Assembly: GCA_020465985.1 (NCBI GenBank)
Contig: JAANYP010002103.1
Span: forward strand, 182,952 to 246,951
Length of the DNA stretch: 64,000 nucleotides
Origin: Centrapalus pauciflorus
Lineage: Eukaryota > Streptophyta > Magnoliopsida > Asterales > Asteraceae
Reading direction: 5' to 3'
The notes below the pieces were generated by a model. That model was not told the DNA's origin and ran no database searches. It was given only the letters and a program-made list of their open reading frames with translations. Below are positions 40,601 through 49,918 of the stretch, one piece after another. The translations under genes were made by a program, and so were the position numbers. Positions within the stretch are counted from its first letter, which is position 1. The number at the start of each line of letters is the position of its first letter.

Positions 40601-43600
40601 GTCGTCTTGTCATGTGGGAACTTCACAGGAATGGATTCTGGATTCGGGGTGTTCGTTTCACATGTGTCCGTACAAGGAATGGTTCTCGACGTATGAAGAG
40701 CGGAATTCTGGAAGTGTTCTAATGGGTAACGATGTTCCATGCAAGGTGGTTGGCATTGGGTCGATCAAGATTCGTATGCATGATGGAGTTATTCGGGAGT
40801 TGACCTCACATTCCAGAAATGGCGAAGAGTTTGATTTCTCTTAGCACTCTCGATGCTAAAGGTTACAAGTACTCATGTCAAGGTGGAGTACTGAAGGTAT
40901 CCAAGGGAGCATTGGTTGTCATGAAAGGCGTTCGAGAAGCTACATTGTATGTGTTGAAGGGTGAAACGATACAGTAATGGAATCGCTGTTGTTTCACAAA
41001 CGCAAAGTGAAGATCCAGAGTTGACAAAAATGTGGCACATGAGGCTTGGCCATGTAGGGCAAAATGGCTTGGAGCCTTGGACTGTTGAGCTCAAGAGAAC
41101 TTCTTGAAGGACATAAGGTGACAAAGTTGGATTTTTGTGAGAATTGTGTGCTTGGCAAACAGACGAAAGTTAGTTTCTCAAAGGTCGTTCATCAAACTAA
41201 AGCTTCGTTGGATTACGTTCACATGGACTGTTGGGTCCTTCTAGAGTACCGTCACTCGGTGGTGGTCGGTATTTTCTTTCAATTATAGATGACTTTTCGC
41301 GAATGACGTGGGTGTTCATTATTAAGCACAAGAGTGAGTCGTTCGGAAAATTCAGGAGCTGGAAGACACTGGTGGAGAACCAGTTGGAACGAAAAGTCAA
41401 GAAGATAAGGACTGACAATGGGTTGGAGTTCTGTTCAAGGGAGTTTGATGATTTCTGTGAGGAGAACGGCATTGCAAGACACAAGACGGTTCGGCATACG
41501 CCTCAGCAAAACGGGGTTGCCGAAAGAATGAACAAAACACTGCTGGAACTAGCAAGGTGTTGGTTGCTGAATGTGGATTTGTCTCGTGGTTATTGGGCCG
41601 AAGCAGTAAACACGGCGTGTTATCTCATCAACCGTTCACCTGCTACCGCTATTGATTGTAAAACACCGTTTGAAGTTTGGACGGGTAAACCAGCAGACTA
41701 TTCGAAGCTTAGGGTGTTTGGGTGTCCGGCGTATTACCATGTAAATGATGGTAAATTGGAACCGAGGGCCAAGTAAGGTGTTTTCATGGGGTATGGAGAT
41801 GGTGTGAAGGGTTACAGAGTTTGGTCTCCAGATGAGATGAGAATAGTGTTGAGCCATGATGTTCCGTTCGATGAGAAGAAGATGTATAATACCAAGGAGA
41901 GTGTCACCAAGAAGGTGGAGGAACACGATGTGTCTGATCGTGGTTCGAGTGACAATGGGGTAGAGTTTGTAAATGAAGAAGAAAACCAAATGAACGTTAA
42001 GAACGAGTCCAGGGAAGATGATGTGGAATACGGGACTGAACCGTTGACAGATTCAGGTTCGGGGAAGTCGTTTGTTCAAGGTTCGAGTTCGAAGTTATCT
42101 CGTGAAGGTGGAGTCGGTAGCTCACTAGCTCAAGAGAGATCGAGGAGACACATAAAACCGCCGACTCGATATGGTTTTGAAGACGTGACCGCTTATGCTT
42201 TACAAGTTGCTGAAGATATGGACAGTTCAAACGAGCCTAATTCCTATCGGGAAGCAATTGTGTCTAAAGATGCAGATCGGTGGTCTAGTGCAATGTCTGA
42301 AGAGATTGAATCTCTGCACAAGAATAAGACGTGGGTTCTTGTTCAGTTACCGAAAGGTAGAAGGGTTGTTGGCTGCAAATGGATCTTCAAAAGGAAAGTC
42401 AGTGTCGAACAGTCAGAAGAAGTAAGATTCAAGGTCAGACTGGTAGCCAAGGGTTATAGTCAGAAAGAAGGTCTCCACTACAATGAAATTTTCTCCCCGG
42501 TGGTTCGTCATACGTCAATCAGGGTGTTGTTATCGCTAGTTGCTCACGGTGACTTGGAGTTAGATCAACTAGATGTGAAGACGGCGTTTCTGCATGGTGA
42601 TTGGATGAAAAGATTTATATGTCACAACCGGAAGGTTATGTGGAGCCAGGAAAAGAAAATTGTGTTTGTTTGTTAAAGATATCATTGTATGGTCTGAAAC
42701 AATCCCCAAGACAGTGGTACAAGCGGTTTGACAGTTTTATGGTGAGTCATGGATTTGTTCGAAGTCCCTATGACTGTTGTTTATATCATCAGAAGTTGAA
42801 AGATGGAAGCATGCTTTACTTGTTGGTGTATGTAGATGATATGCTGATCGCTGCTAAAACGAGAAGTTCAACGTGTGAAGAAGCTTCTCAGTACCGAGTT
42901 TGAGATGAAGGATCTAGGTCTTGCCAGGAGGATTCTGGGGATTGATATCTTGCGAGACCGAAAGAATAAACGGTTGTTCTTGTCGCAGCAAGTTTATGTT
43001 GAAAAGATTCTTCGCAGGTTCGGTATGTACGATGCGAAGCCAATGAACAATCCGTCGTCGTCAAGTTTTCGTCCTTCATTGGTGGTCTCAAATGGAGTTA
43101 AGGGTGATGATGAGAAGATGTCAAACGTTCCCTACTCACAGGTTGTGGGAAGTTTGATGTATTTGATGGTCTGTACGAGACCAGATTTGGCATACTCTGT
43201 GAGTGTGGTGTCTCGCTTTATGTGTAGTCCGAGGAAAGATCATTGGGTGGCAATTAAACGAGTGTTTCGTTATCTCAGAGGTACAATGGATGTTGGTCTC
43301 ATTTACGGAGGTGATCGGAATGTTGAAGTAATCGGTTACTCAGACCCGGATTATGCTGCAGATCTGGACAGACGGAGGTCGCTTACGGGTTATGTGTTTA
43401 CACTCGGTAGTGCAATGATAAGCTGGAAGGCAACACTTCAACCGCCAGTAGCTTTATCCACTACTGAAGCAGAGTATATGGCGCTAACTAAGGCAGCCAA
43501 GGAGGCAATATGGTTGAAAGGTCTGATTGGAGATCTGGGAGTAGATCAGGAGAAGACGTTGATACACTGTGATAGCATGAGTGCTATTAGTAATTAGTCT

Positions 43601-46600
43601 GGCGAAAGATCAAGTCTTTCATGATCGTACTAAGCATATTGATGTTCGTTACCATTTCATTAGATCTTAGTCGCGAATCAGAGTCGTGAAAATCAGTACG
43701 AAGGATAATCCAGCAGATATGTTGACAAAGACAATTCCAGAAGTGAAGTTCAGAAGTTGCTTAGACGTGTTGAATGTCGGAAATTGGAATTCACATTTGA
43801 CTTAGCTAAAGTCAAGGTGGAGTTTGTCAATAATAAAGCAATAAAGTGACTTTACCAAAGTCAAAGGCTAAGTCACATGGATCGGGGAACGCTCCGGTAC
43901 GGGAACGGGGATCGGGAACGCGGTTTGCTAATTTCTAAAATCCGGTACGGAGGGGGGTAGTCTCATTTCGGTTCGCTTCGGTACGATGTACCATATAACT
44001 TGGTACGATGTACCCCATCCATAATAGTATTAATTTTCTATATAATTTTATATATATCTACAAGTATCAAGAATCAACCAAAATACCAAATTACCAAACT
44101 TCAAAATATATTAATATTAATACTTTCAAATCTCAAATAAACATCAACTAAACATACTTAAATGAAACATAAATAACAAAAAAGCTCACTGCCTCAAACT
44201 CTCAAACTTTCAAATTGACCTTCTATTCTTCATCAAGATTCTGCCATTGCATGTCTTCCAATCTCGAAGTTGATCCTTCAATGTACGTACTTTCAGGAGT
44301 CATATCCCAATTCTTTTGGGGCCCTTCTTTGTAAGACTCTGAGAATCGTGATTGTAGACGAATATTTGAATGTATATAGACTAACTTGTCGGCCCTTTTG
44401 TTGTTTAACCGATTCCTTTTCACACTATGAATAAATGAATACGTACTCCAGTTTCTTTTTGCAGAGGAACTACTTATGGGCTGTGATAATACTTTTTTTG
44501 GCTATCTCAGCCAATTCTGGAGTTTCAGAACCGTAGGTTGACCACCAGTCAATAGGATCCATAGTAACAGCATCGACTTGAGCCCCTGGGAAAGAATACA
44601 TACCCTTTTTCATGGTAAAAGCTGCAAACTGCTCTCTTAGCTGTCTTTCTTCTTCTTTATTCTCAGCTATTCTTTCAAATGATTTCATTACACCAATCAT
44701 CACTTCTTTGTCCAAATTAGGAGCTTTTCTAGAAATTCCACCGGGTGCTAATTGTTCTAAATAATTGGTATCATAGAACCGTGGAGTTAATGCAAATCCC
44801 AAACAGTGTAATGGGATTGTCATTTTCTCCCATCTAGCCAAAATGATCGACTCAACTTCAGGGTAGTACATGCCATACACATTATCTTTCATAACATCTT
44901 TGATTTCCCCAAGCATGTTATCCATTCTTTCGTAAATCTCACCCATCCTTGGACCCTCCCCATCACAAAATCTAATCAACATGTAAATCGGCTTAGTTAA
45001 TGCAAGAATTTGGTCAACATCATCCCAAAATGTTCTGTTGCTTATGGTTTCAACAACTTCTTGACCGATTTTTCTGGTGTTTTCATCTCCTTGTTTCACC
45101 CATTCCCTCCATGCATTTAGAACAATTGTAGTAGCTAAAGCCTCCCTACAATCTTTTAGCCTTTTTAACAGTATATAATGAGATGCAAATCTGGTCTTTG
45201 CCACTTTCAACAACTCAAGACTTGAGTTACCTCTAAAAATTGCTAAAGCTTGGCTGTGATTTAAAAAATATTTCACGATTTGTTTCCCTCTTTTATAGAC
45301 AGCCATCAACCAACTAAATTGTTTTGAAAAATCTTTGAAAATCAGATTCAATGTGTGTACACAACAAGGTGACCAGAAAATGTGATTATATACCTTTTCA
45401 ATCTCTTTTCCCGCTGCTTTGCAGTTGGCTGCATTGTCAGTTACAACTTGAAGGACGTTGCTTGGTCCTATATTTTCAATAGCTCCAAGTAAAAACTGCT
45501 ACACCAGTTTTTTCCACTCCTGAGAAGTCATTAGCATACATAAAAGCTGCACCACGGCTGTTGACAGCAAGCACATTGATCAGCGGGTTGTGTTTCACAT
45601 TGGACCAACCATCTGATACAATTGAAACACCTTGTGTAAACCATGTGTCTTTGATTGGAGTCATGTCTTTTTCAACATCACGTGCACATTCATCTAGCAA
45701 TACGGTTCTTGCCTTTTCACTTGAAGGTGCCTTGTAACCAGGAGGAGCATTTTGAAGTGCAGTAACCATCTCTCCAAACTGTGGATTGCGTAGAACATTA
45801 AAAGGAATCCCATTAGCACATAGACAACGCATGATCTTTAAATCAACTGCATTCCGCTCCATCATACCAAACGATTGTTCAAGTGGACTTTTAGAGGAAG
45901 TATTCTGTTTTTTGGAAATCACAGAATTCTTCAAAGACTTGGAAACTCCAGCCTTTTCAGCATTCTTTACCTTATTCAACAACACGGTATACTTTTCCCG
46001 ATCAGCAAGTAAAGCACCACACCTTCTTATTTCTGCTTTTTTCCCCGGCTGACTCCCAAAAAAATGAGTATGTATTCTAGAGTATGAGCTTGTAAATTGT
46101 AACTTGCAGTGGTTACACACCCAAACTTTTGCTCCCCCTGCGTTTTTGCTATTTCCTGCACCAACAAACGTCACCTCTTCCAACAGTGGTTTTGAATCAT
46201 CTTTTTGTGATGATTTCGGTTGTGTTTCAGAATGTGGTTGAGAAAATTGGGTTTCACTAACATGATCTACACAATCATCAACATCGTAGACCTCTCTATC
46301 CTGTTGCTCGTGAGTTCTTTTTTTGCCAAAAACCATTTTTTTTAAAAGATAAAAAGAAATAGAAGAGAAGGCAGAAGTGCAGAAAAGATCGTACAGAATG
46401 CAGAATTGCAGATTGAAGAATATGGAGGAGGTGGAACTGGGTCTGAATTCTGAAATTCTGAATTCTGAAATAATAAATAGAATAATAGATACCAAAAATT
46501 AAGAATTTTAGCATCATTGTATTTGATTTTGGTTTCCTAAAATAATAAATGACATTGGGAAGGCAGAATCGACTGTCAAATGGAAAGGAATCGTTGATTT

Positions 46601-47856
46601 CGTTTCCTTTTTCCCGCTCCAATCAGAAAACGATCGTTTCCTGTTCCAATCGGCCAAAAAGCGATCCCAATCTCGAATTGAAGAACGATGGGAACGAGTT
46701 GACCCTCGACACAGATCGATTTGACTTTCGATTTGGTTCGCGAAGGAAGAGGAGCCGGATCGCGTTCCATGCGGCGTTGGGAACGCGTTTGTACCGCGTT
46801 TCGGTACGCGCGATCCAGATCGCAGATCGTGGGGTGCCTAGCGATTTCTGTGACTTAGGTCAAAGGGTATTAGTTGTTAAAGGCTAATAGATAAGGGGGC
46901 TAGATTGAAAGTTCTCATGAAACTATATAAATGCATGAGATGTACGCAGAATTCAATTCTTTCAATTCATACTCACGAACATATATTGTATCATCTTCTT
47001 CCTCTCGATTTTGTTTTCTCAAGTTCATGTAAATACAATTCTTGATTTCTCAATAAAGATCAAGTTTCTTTCTCATTCTTTTGTTTTCGATTACATTGTT
47101 TAACCACAACATAAATAATACAAACCTGACCTGAATTATATGACAAACACATCAAAGTTCACAAAAACAACTAATAAAATGATGAGGAAATTACAAAGAA
47201 AGGTAACGTACTTTATGCCAAATTCTATGCTAGGTCATCTACTTTTAAAATAATGTACAAAAGGAATGTACTTTTAAAACATTTTGGAAAGGGTAAAAAC
47301 ATTAACCTTTTTGTCATTAGAACTATTCTAGTGTCACTAAACATTGTCAGTAATACCCTTTATTAAAATTTAATTGTACACTACCTTTTATACAACGTTT
47401 TAAATGTGCATTGCCTTTCTACATAATTTCAAAAGTACATCATTACCCAAAATATAAATTTGTATAAAGTATGCTACCTTTGTTTATAGTTTTCCATATA
47501 ATGATATTATAAATGAAATATCTAGTCAATAATATCACAGCAGAATCCCATGTTATCTCCCAGCAGCATGACAAAATGAGTTATGAGTACCAGTGGAAAC
47601 TCAAGAAGTAAAATGATAACATGATCACATACCCAATATCCAAAACATGACAATGTTTGGAAACAATTCTATCAATGGCATCATGATACATTTGGTTTCT
47701 CAGAGAGTCGTTGAGCATATCGAGGTAAGAAGTGGTAGCCAACATTGGTTTAGGCGAAATATCATCGACTTCTTCTTCAATCACTACCCACTCTGAATTA
47801 CCGGTGAGCGGATCTGCCTTCAGTTGGAACATAAGACCCGTTGACTTAGTGTTCAT
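23956..47856 (-). CDS. PRMT7: Protein arginine N-methyltransferase 7, 14 exons
   Basis: PRMT7 transfers methyl groups from S-adenosylmethionine to arginines (monomethylation in characterised family members) in nucleus and cytosol. Exons: 47856-47633, 37489-37255, 37161-37036, 36789-36625, 36549-36431, 36326-36223, 30313-30042, 29677-29441, 29172-29099, 28159-28066, 25698-25564, 25470-25396, 25170-25074, 24101-23956. All junctions are GT-AG, phases join in frame, and the CDS is 2103 bp (700 residues, close to plant PRMT7). Seen: VLDIGSGTGLLSMMAARA (residues 71-88, SAM motif I), SEILDSELLGEG (155-166) with the double-E pair E156 and E165, FEFDFWKRP, DHWKQCVWF (THW-like loop), and a second, divergent methyltransferase repeat after about residue 350 (VVADDSIF, GLGEKGYKYL, IEGFDHTMVN, EFMKEGVCHGFVLWIDWV), ending KLSS. 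The start at 47856 is the first in-frame ATG; M9 is an alternative. Intron 1 is 10.1 kb because of nested transposons. Confidence 0.9.
24281..24742. mobile_element. MITE-like repeat in the last PRMT7 intron
   Basis: The left end GGGTGCGGTTGGCTCGTGGA matches the inverted right end GGGGCCGTTTGCTCACGGAC. TTA occurs close to both ends, which would fit a PIF/Harbinger-type insertion, but the left edge is offset by a few bases. Related end-like words near 24345 and 24612 suggest a composite of two copies. No coding. Confidence 0.45.
26701..27328. mobile_element. hAT-like MITE in PRMT7 intron 10
   Basis: An 8-bp duplication TGTTTAAT flanks it (26693-26700 and 27329-27336). The left end GGGTTGTAAAAATCGGCC mirrors the right end GCGATTTCTACAAC. 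The interior has several GGCCTAGG words and a short open stretch with no recognised product. A related right end, CCGATTTTTACAAC, is present near 38308. Size and 8-bp duplication point to the hAT superfamily. Confidence 0.6.
28366..28920. mobile_element. Mutator-like MITE in PRMT7 intron 9
   Basis: A 9-bp duplication ACGAACTAT flanks it (28357-28365 and 28921-28929). Inverted repeats of about 65 bp begin GGGTTAAAGTCATAGAATAG on the left and, on the minus strand, GGGCTAAAGCCATACAATAG on the right, and share TGTATCGATATRGTACGTGT. A 9-bp duplication with long inverted repeats is the Mutator pattern. No transposase is present. Confidence 0.75.
29243..29390. repeat. Small hairpin repeat in PRMT7 intron 8
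   Basis: CCTAATAGCTATGTACCTTT near 29254 and its inverse CATAAGTACATAGCTATTAGG near 29358 enclose a 148-bp imperfect palindrome, bounded by GGAAAATG and CATTTCCC. It is probably a short MITE. Confidence 0.55.
30372..32609. other. PRMT7 intron 6, part with no gene
   Basis: Very AT-rich. It includes a (TA)n tract at about 31618-31679, a stretch at 31010-31185 with TTAGGGACCAATAATG and ACCACAGGGACCATTTATG of a kind common in dispersed plant repeats, and CGCTAT-rich text near 31525-31600 related to that at 56420. No coding sequence was recognised. Confidence 0.5.
32610..33290 (+). pseudogene. Copia RT/RNase H fragment in PRMT7 intron 6
   Basis: The segment reads MIIYVVDISLTSDCVEKIKN (copia YVDDI region with D changed to V), then EFVNDLGKLKYLGMEVAQS, SRKQLIVAQSSVEAEFTAM and HGICEGMWLKRML. 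Conserved blocks between them are missing. Frames change, stops are present, and no LTRs lie nearby. It is an old fragment unrelated in position to the two full copia elements. Confidence 0.7.
33615..33919. mobile_element. Mutator-like MITE in PRMT7 intron 6
   Basis: A 9-bp duplication TAATTTTAA lies at 33606-33614 and 33920-33928. The ends GGGTTTATTATGAAAAAAAC and the exact inverse at the right give arms of roughly 150 bp, so the 305-bp element is almost entirely a palindrome. Both strands carry the same low-complexity open frame, which is an artefact. Confidence 0.75.
33929..35906. other. PRMT7 intron 6, repeats and microsatellites
   Basis: No gene was recognised. There is a CT-rich run at about 34513-34551 and a (CA)n tract at about 34942-34968. 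From 35380 to 35640 there is an AT-rich array of words such as AACATTGAATATTGTATATT, with a degenerate period near 30-40 bp. This part of the intron seems to be old repeat debris. Confidence 0.5.
35907..36090. repeat. 97-bp tandem duplication
   Basis: TATAATCCTAGGGTTTAGAT begins at 35907 and again at 36004. The copies are nearly identical apart from two substitutions and a small deletion in the second, and both end in a GT microsatellite. The position is just inside intron 6, before exon 6. Confidence 0.8.
37543..38813. other. PRMT7 intron 1, part next to exon 2
   Basis: Nested MITE-like text: an outer repeat with AGAGCTTTTA near 37910 and TAAAAGCTCT near 38510, enclosing a GGCCTAGG/CTCGAG-rich stretch (37980-38330) that ends CCGATTTTTACAACA like the element at 26701. 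A run of 14 C bases lies at about 38706-38719. No gene. Confidence 0.45.
38819..39107 (+). repeat. 5' LTR of the Tork-like element
   Basis: Starts TGTCAATAAC and ends CCACAACA. A TATATAAATGC box lies near 38920. It is directly followed by the primer-binding site. Confidence 0.9.
39111..39124 (+). promoter_or_regulatory. Primer-binding site with one extra base
   Basis: TGGTATCAAGAGCC three bases after the LTR is the initiator tRNA-Met site with an additional A compared with TGGTATCAGAGCC. Confidence 0.75.
39790..40550 (+). pseudogene. Copia gag with zinc knuckle, broken
   Basis: The ATG at 39790 (MAPPMIMVEKFMGKNNFN) is followed by a TGA at 39847-39849 where a tryptophan is expected. The frame then runs open to about 40455 through LWTKLESLYMTKSLTNKLPL and LHDELNS-like helices (DHLDELNSILMDLINL). 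A frameshift near 40430 separates it from the CCHC knuckle CHTCGQKGHWRRDC at about 40480-40522, which is read in the pol frame. It would encode the capsid and nucleocapsid parts in an intact element. Confidence 0.8.
40551..41776 (+). pseudogene. Copia protease and integrase, broken
   Basis: The protease active site reads WILDSGCSFHMCP near 40635 (D-S-G type, normal for copia). Between 40844 and 41230 the frame is lost several times, with GAG-pre-integrase text (MRLGHVGQNGL) and FCENCVLGKQTKVSFSKVVH scattered over frames. From 41231 an open frame gives the integrase core: IIDDFSRMTWVF, RTDNGLEFCSREF, HTPQQNGVAERMNKTL, so D, D and E are all present. It ends at a TAA (41774-41776) inside RAK-GVFMGYG, in frame with the next part. 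Confidence 0.8.
41777..43597 (+). pseudogene. Copia reverse transcriptase and RNase H, frameshifted
   Basis: RT begins REAIVSKDADRWSSAMSEEI, with WVLVQLPKGRRVVGCKWIFK and LDQLDVKTAFLHGD. A frameshift occurs near 42605. The next part has SLYGLKQSPRQWYKRFDSF and YVDDMLIAA, so the catalytic YVDD is kept. A second frameshift near 42875 leads to the RNase H end (CTRPDLAYSVSVVSRFM, GYSDPDYAADLDRRRSLTGY, LSTTEAEYMAL), closed by TAG near 43595. Two lesions in the RT and an upstream stop prevent a full product. Confidence 0.85.
43868..46858 (-). mobile_element. hAT DNA transposon, 2991 bp
   Basis: An 8-bp target duplication GTCAAAGG lies at 43860-43867 and 46859-46866. The ends are CTAAGTCACAT on the left and, on the minus strand, CTAAGTCACAG on the right. 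GC-rich subterminal text with GGGAACG and CGGTACG words occurs near both ends. It carries one transposase gene on the minus strand. It sits inside the 3' LTR of the copia element, so it is the younger of the two. Confidence 0.9.
44223..46336 (-). pseudogene. hAT transposase with BED finger, two frameshifts
   Basis: The ATG at 46336 starts MVFGKKRTHEQQDREVYDVD. A BED-type zinc finger is visible (VWVCNHCKLQFTSSYSRIHT), then the DUF659-like region (IKDTWFTQGVSIVSDGWSNV), then a break near 45500. The second part gives CCVHTLNLIFKDFSKQF, AKTRFASHYILLKRL and HCLGFALTPRFYD. A third part, after a shift in an A run near 44500, holds the C-terminal dimerisation region (KRNWSTYSFIHSVKRNRLNN), ending at a stop near 44223. 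The family cuts and pastes hAT elements with RNase H-like catalysis. Two one-base shifts make this copy inactive, though the parts are otherwise well kept. Confidence 0.85.
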
Positions 47857-48431
47857 TTTCCAGCCTATGGTACCACTTAATCACTTCTCAGAGTCGAGAG
47901 AGACAGTTCGTGAATCCTGACACAGTGAGATCGTGGCAATGGTACAGCACTACAGTGGCCGCGGTGGCTGAGAGCTGACTACACATTCAAAGTACCAAAT
48001 TCAAAATATAGCTACCAGATTTGAATCAAACTAGCACATTCAAAAAATAAAACAATGAAAGTAACCAGATTAAACCCAACAAACAATTCAATGATTAATC
48101 AAAATAATTAAGAAAATTAGGGATTTAGTGTTCGTAGTGAGATAGGAGAGCTGACTACACATTCAAAGTAGTGAATTCAATGTATAGCTTACCGGATTTG
48201 AAATCAAACTAGCACATTCAAAACTAATTCGGAGCCAAGAACATGAAAATCTAACGCCGCTCAAACATCAAGACGTGCGATGCCGACTCTTCGATGGACG
48301 CTCCACGAAAATCATTGGTATGACAGATTTCGACCTCATTTGTTTTCCATCCGAAGTCTAAAATCAAGTTTGTTTGTTTTGGTTCAGGTTGAAACCTTAG
48401 TTGGCTTAATTAAAATTACTTAATTTTAATA
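47857..48431 (-). promoter_or_regulatory. Region upstream of PRMT7, probable 5' UTR and promoter
   Basis: This 0.57-kb stretch lies between the PRMT7 start codon and a MITE. No clear TATA box was identified. A nearly repeated segment GCTGACTACACATTCAAAGTA occurs near 47972 and 48151. Promoter assignment is by position only. Confidence 0.35.
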
Positions 48432-49353
48432 GGGAAAATTGTGTAAAAATCCTTTAAGTTGGATCATTTTTGCGATTAAAACCCCCAATCATTTTTCATT
48501 GCACCAAAAACCTCCAACTTGTTAAAACTTTGTAAATTTGGGCTTTTAACTTGATGACATGTAAAACTTTTAAATAGATTTTTTGCGTAAAAAACCTCCA
48601 ACTTGATTAGTTTTTTCAATTAAAACCCCAAATCATTTTTAATTTGATAAAAAAAAACATCCAACCATCAAAGATAATTATAATTGAGTCTTCACTGATT
48701 GTATTTTGATGACATGAATATTTATTAAACTTTTATTTATCAAACAAAGAATTCGTTTCCCAATGAACCCTCCACCCTCTAGGCTAGCGAACCTCTCTTG
48801 CTGATCATATTCAGATGCTAAAATGGAATATAAATAAATGAAATTGAACATAAAGCAGAACCTAAAAATGCAACTCGTGAACACAAATGAAATTGATTCC
48901 ATCGGCACAATTGAAGTTAAAATTTAAGATTAAACGATAAAAGTTAATCGAACATACATACATAAAATAAAAAAACACTGAACATAAATATGAGATAGAG
49001 CAATCGAAGTTATCGGAGGTAGAGAAAAAGAGAAAAGGTAAATATTATTGTTGGTTAGAGGTGAGAAAAATATAGTTAAGGGTTTTAATCGAAAAAGTCA
49101 CCAATTTTGGGGTTTTTTAATGCAAAAATCCAATTTAAGAATTATACATGTAGTGCCACGTAGGCGCCACGTAAGTCGGGTTTGCCATGTGGACGTCACG
49201 TGTGTGCCATGTAAGCATAGCAACCTATTATAACCGGTCAAGTCCTAATTTCAAAATATTTTACCGGTTAGAGGTTTTTTGTGCAACAAAAAATGGTTAG
49301 GGGTTTTAATCACAAAAATGGTCTAACTTTAAGGTTTTTTACGCAATTATCCC
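48432..49353. mobile_element. Mutator-like MITE upstream of PRMT7
   Basis: A 9-bp duplication ATTTTAATA lies at 48423-48431 and 49354-49362. Inverted repeats of about 110 bp begin GGGAAAATTGTGTAAAAATC on the left and, on the minus strand, GGGATAATTGCGTAAAAAAC on the right. The interior (922 bp in all) has no transposase. Repeats of CCACGT occur near 49155-49220. Confidence 0.8.
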
Positions 49354-49530
49354 ATTTTAATAATTTCAGATTTAAGACCTTCTTTTAATTTCAGACTTCA
49401 GAACATTTAACCTCTTAAAAAAACAAACACCACTTTCATGTTTCGTGTGTTGCATGCAGGAGGGGAGGGGGTTTATGGCTGATCTATACAAGACCAGTAA
49501 GACGTTACGGTTACACAAGAAGGGGCAGGG

Positions 49531-49548
49531 TGGTCGGTGATACCTGGC
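49531..49548 (-). other. Possible degenerate tRNA-Met primer site of the pararetrovirus
   Basis: On the minus strand CCAGGTATCACCGACC resembles TGGTATCAGAGC in its first half only. It lies downstream of the promoter and close to the left border, where a caulimovirid leader would carry the primer site. Weak evidence. Confidence 0.25.
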
Positions 49549-49614
49549 TGATCGGTAACACTCATGGAATGAGATGAAGAATAGAAGAGGAATTCAGGAA
49601 ACAACACACTTAAT

Positions 49615-49620
49615 TTTATT
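49615..49620 (-). terminator. AATAAA polyadenylation signal of the pararetrovirus
   Basis: On the minus strand GAGAAATAAAATT lies about 90 bp downstream of the TATA box. Caulimovirids keep the signal shortly after the RNA start, so that it is passed once and used on the second round. Confidence 0.5.
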
Positions 49621-49708
49621 TCTCAAAAGAGTGGTGATCAGAGAGATCTCCTTACAATAGCTTAGTTCATTCAACAAGGTACCATTATAAATAAAAGACT
49701 CAACTTCC

Positions 49709-49715
49709 TTTTATA
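49709..49715 (-). promoter_or_regulatory. TATA box of the pararetrovirus promoter
   Basis: On the minus strand TCTATAAAAGGAAGTTG has the TATA-plus-GGAAG context known from 35S-type promoters. It lies about 165 bp downstream of the as-1-type palindrome. Confidence 0.65.
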
Positions 49716-49875
49716 GACCAAGGAAGCTTATCTAAGGAGATTACATTGGATAAGGGAAATCTAAAACAACCAATCACAATCACACATTACAAACGGATAA
49801 GATAAGATGGAATCTTATCTTTTACACATAATAAAGACAAATCTGCCACGTAGGCAGAGCAATTATTCAACCTCA

Positions 49876-49895
49876 TGACGTAAGCGCTTACGTCA
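49876..49895. promoter_or_regulatory. as-1-type element, perfect 20-bp palindrome
   Basis: TGACGTAAGC followed by GCTTACGTCA is self-complementary over all 20 bases. It contains two TGACGTAAG motifs of the type bound by plant TGA bZIP factors in the 35S promoter. It lies about 25 bp beyond the end of the viral open frame. Confidence 0.75.
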
Positions 49896-49918
49896 TCTTT
49901 CAGCTTTTGGGTGCATCT

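Larger units (their letters stand above)
38819..47111 (+). mobile_element. Tork-like Ty1/copia retrotransposon in PRMT7 intron 1, split by a hAT element
   Basis: The target duplication TAAAT lies at 38814-38818 and 47112-47116. The LTRs are 289 bp (5') and about 288 bp once the hAT insertion is removed, differing by about ten substitutions and one base deletion. The proteins resemble the Tork/Tnt1 lineage in gag (YMTKSLTNKLPLKQRLFSLK) and in the PR-INT-RT-RNase H order. Stops and frameshifts in gag and pol make it non-autonomous. It lies antisense to PRMT7. Confidence 0.9.
43825..47111 (+). repeat. 3' LTR of the Tork-like element, split in two
   Basis: Bases 43825-43867 and 46867-47111 together make one LTR. 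The gap is the hAT element and its 8-bp duplicate. A purine-rich AAGGTGGAGTT stretch precedes it. Confidence 0.85.
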
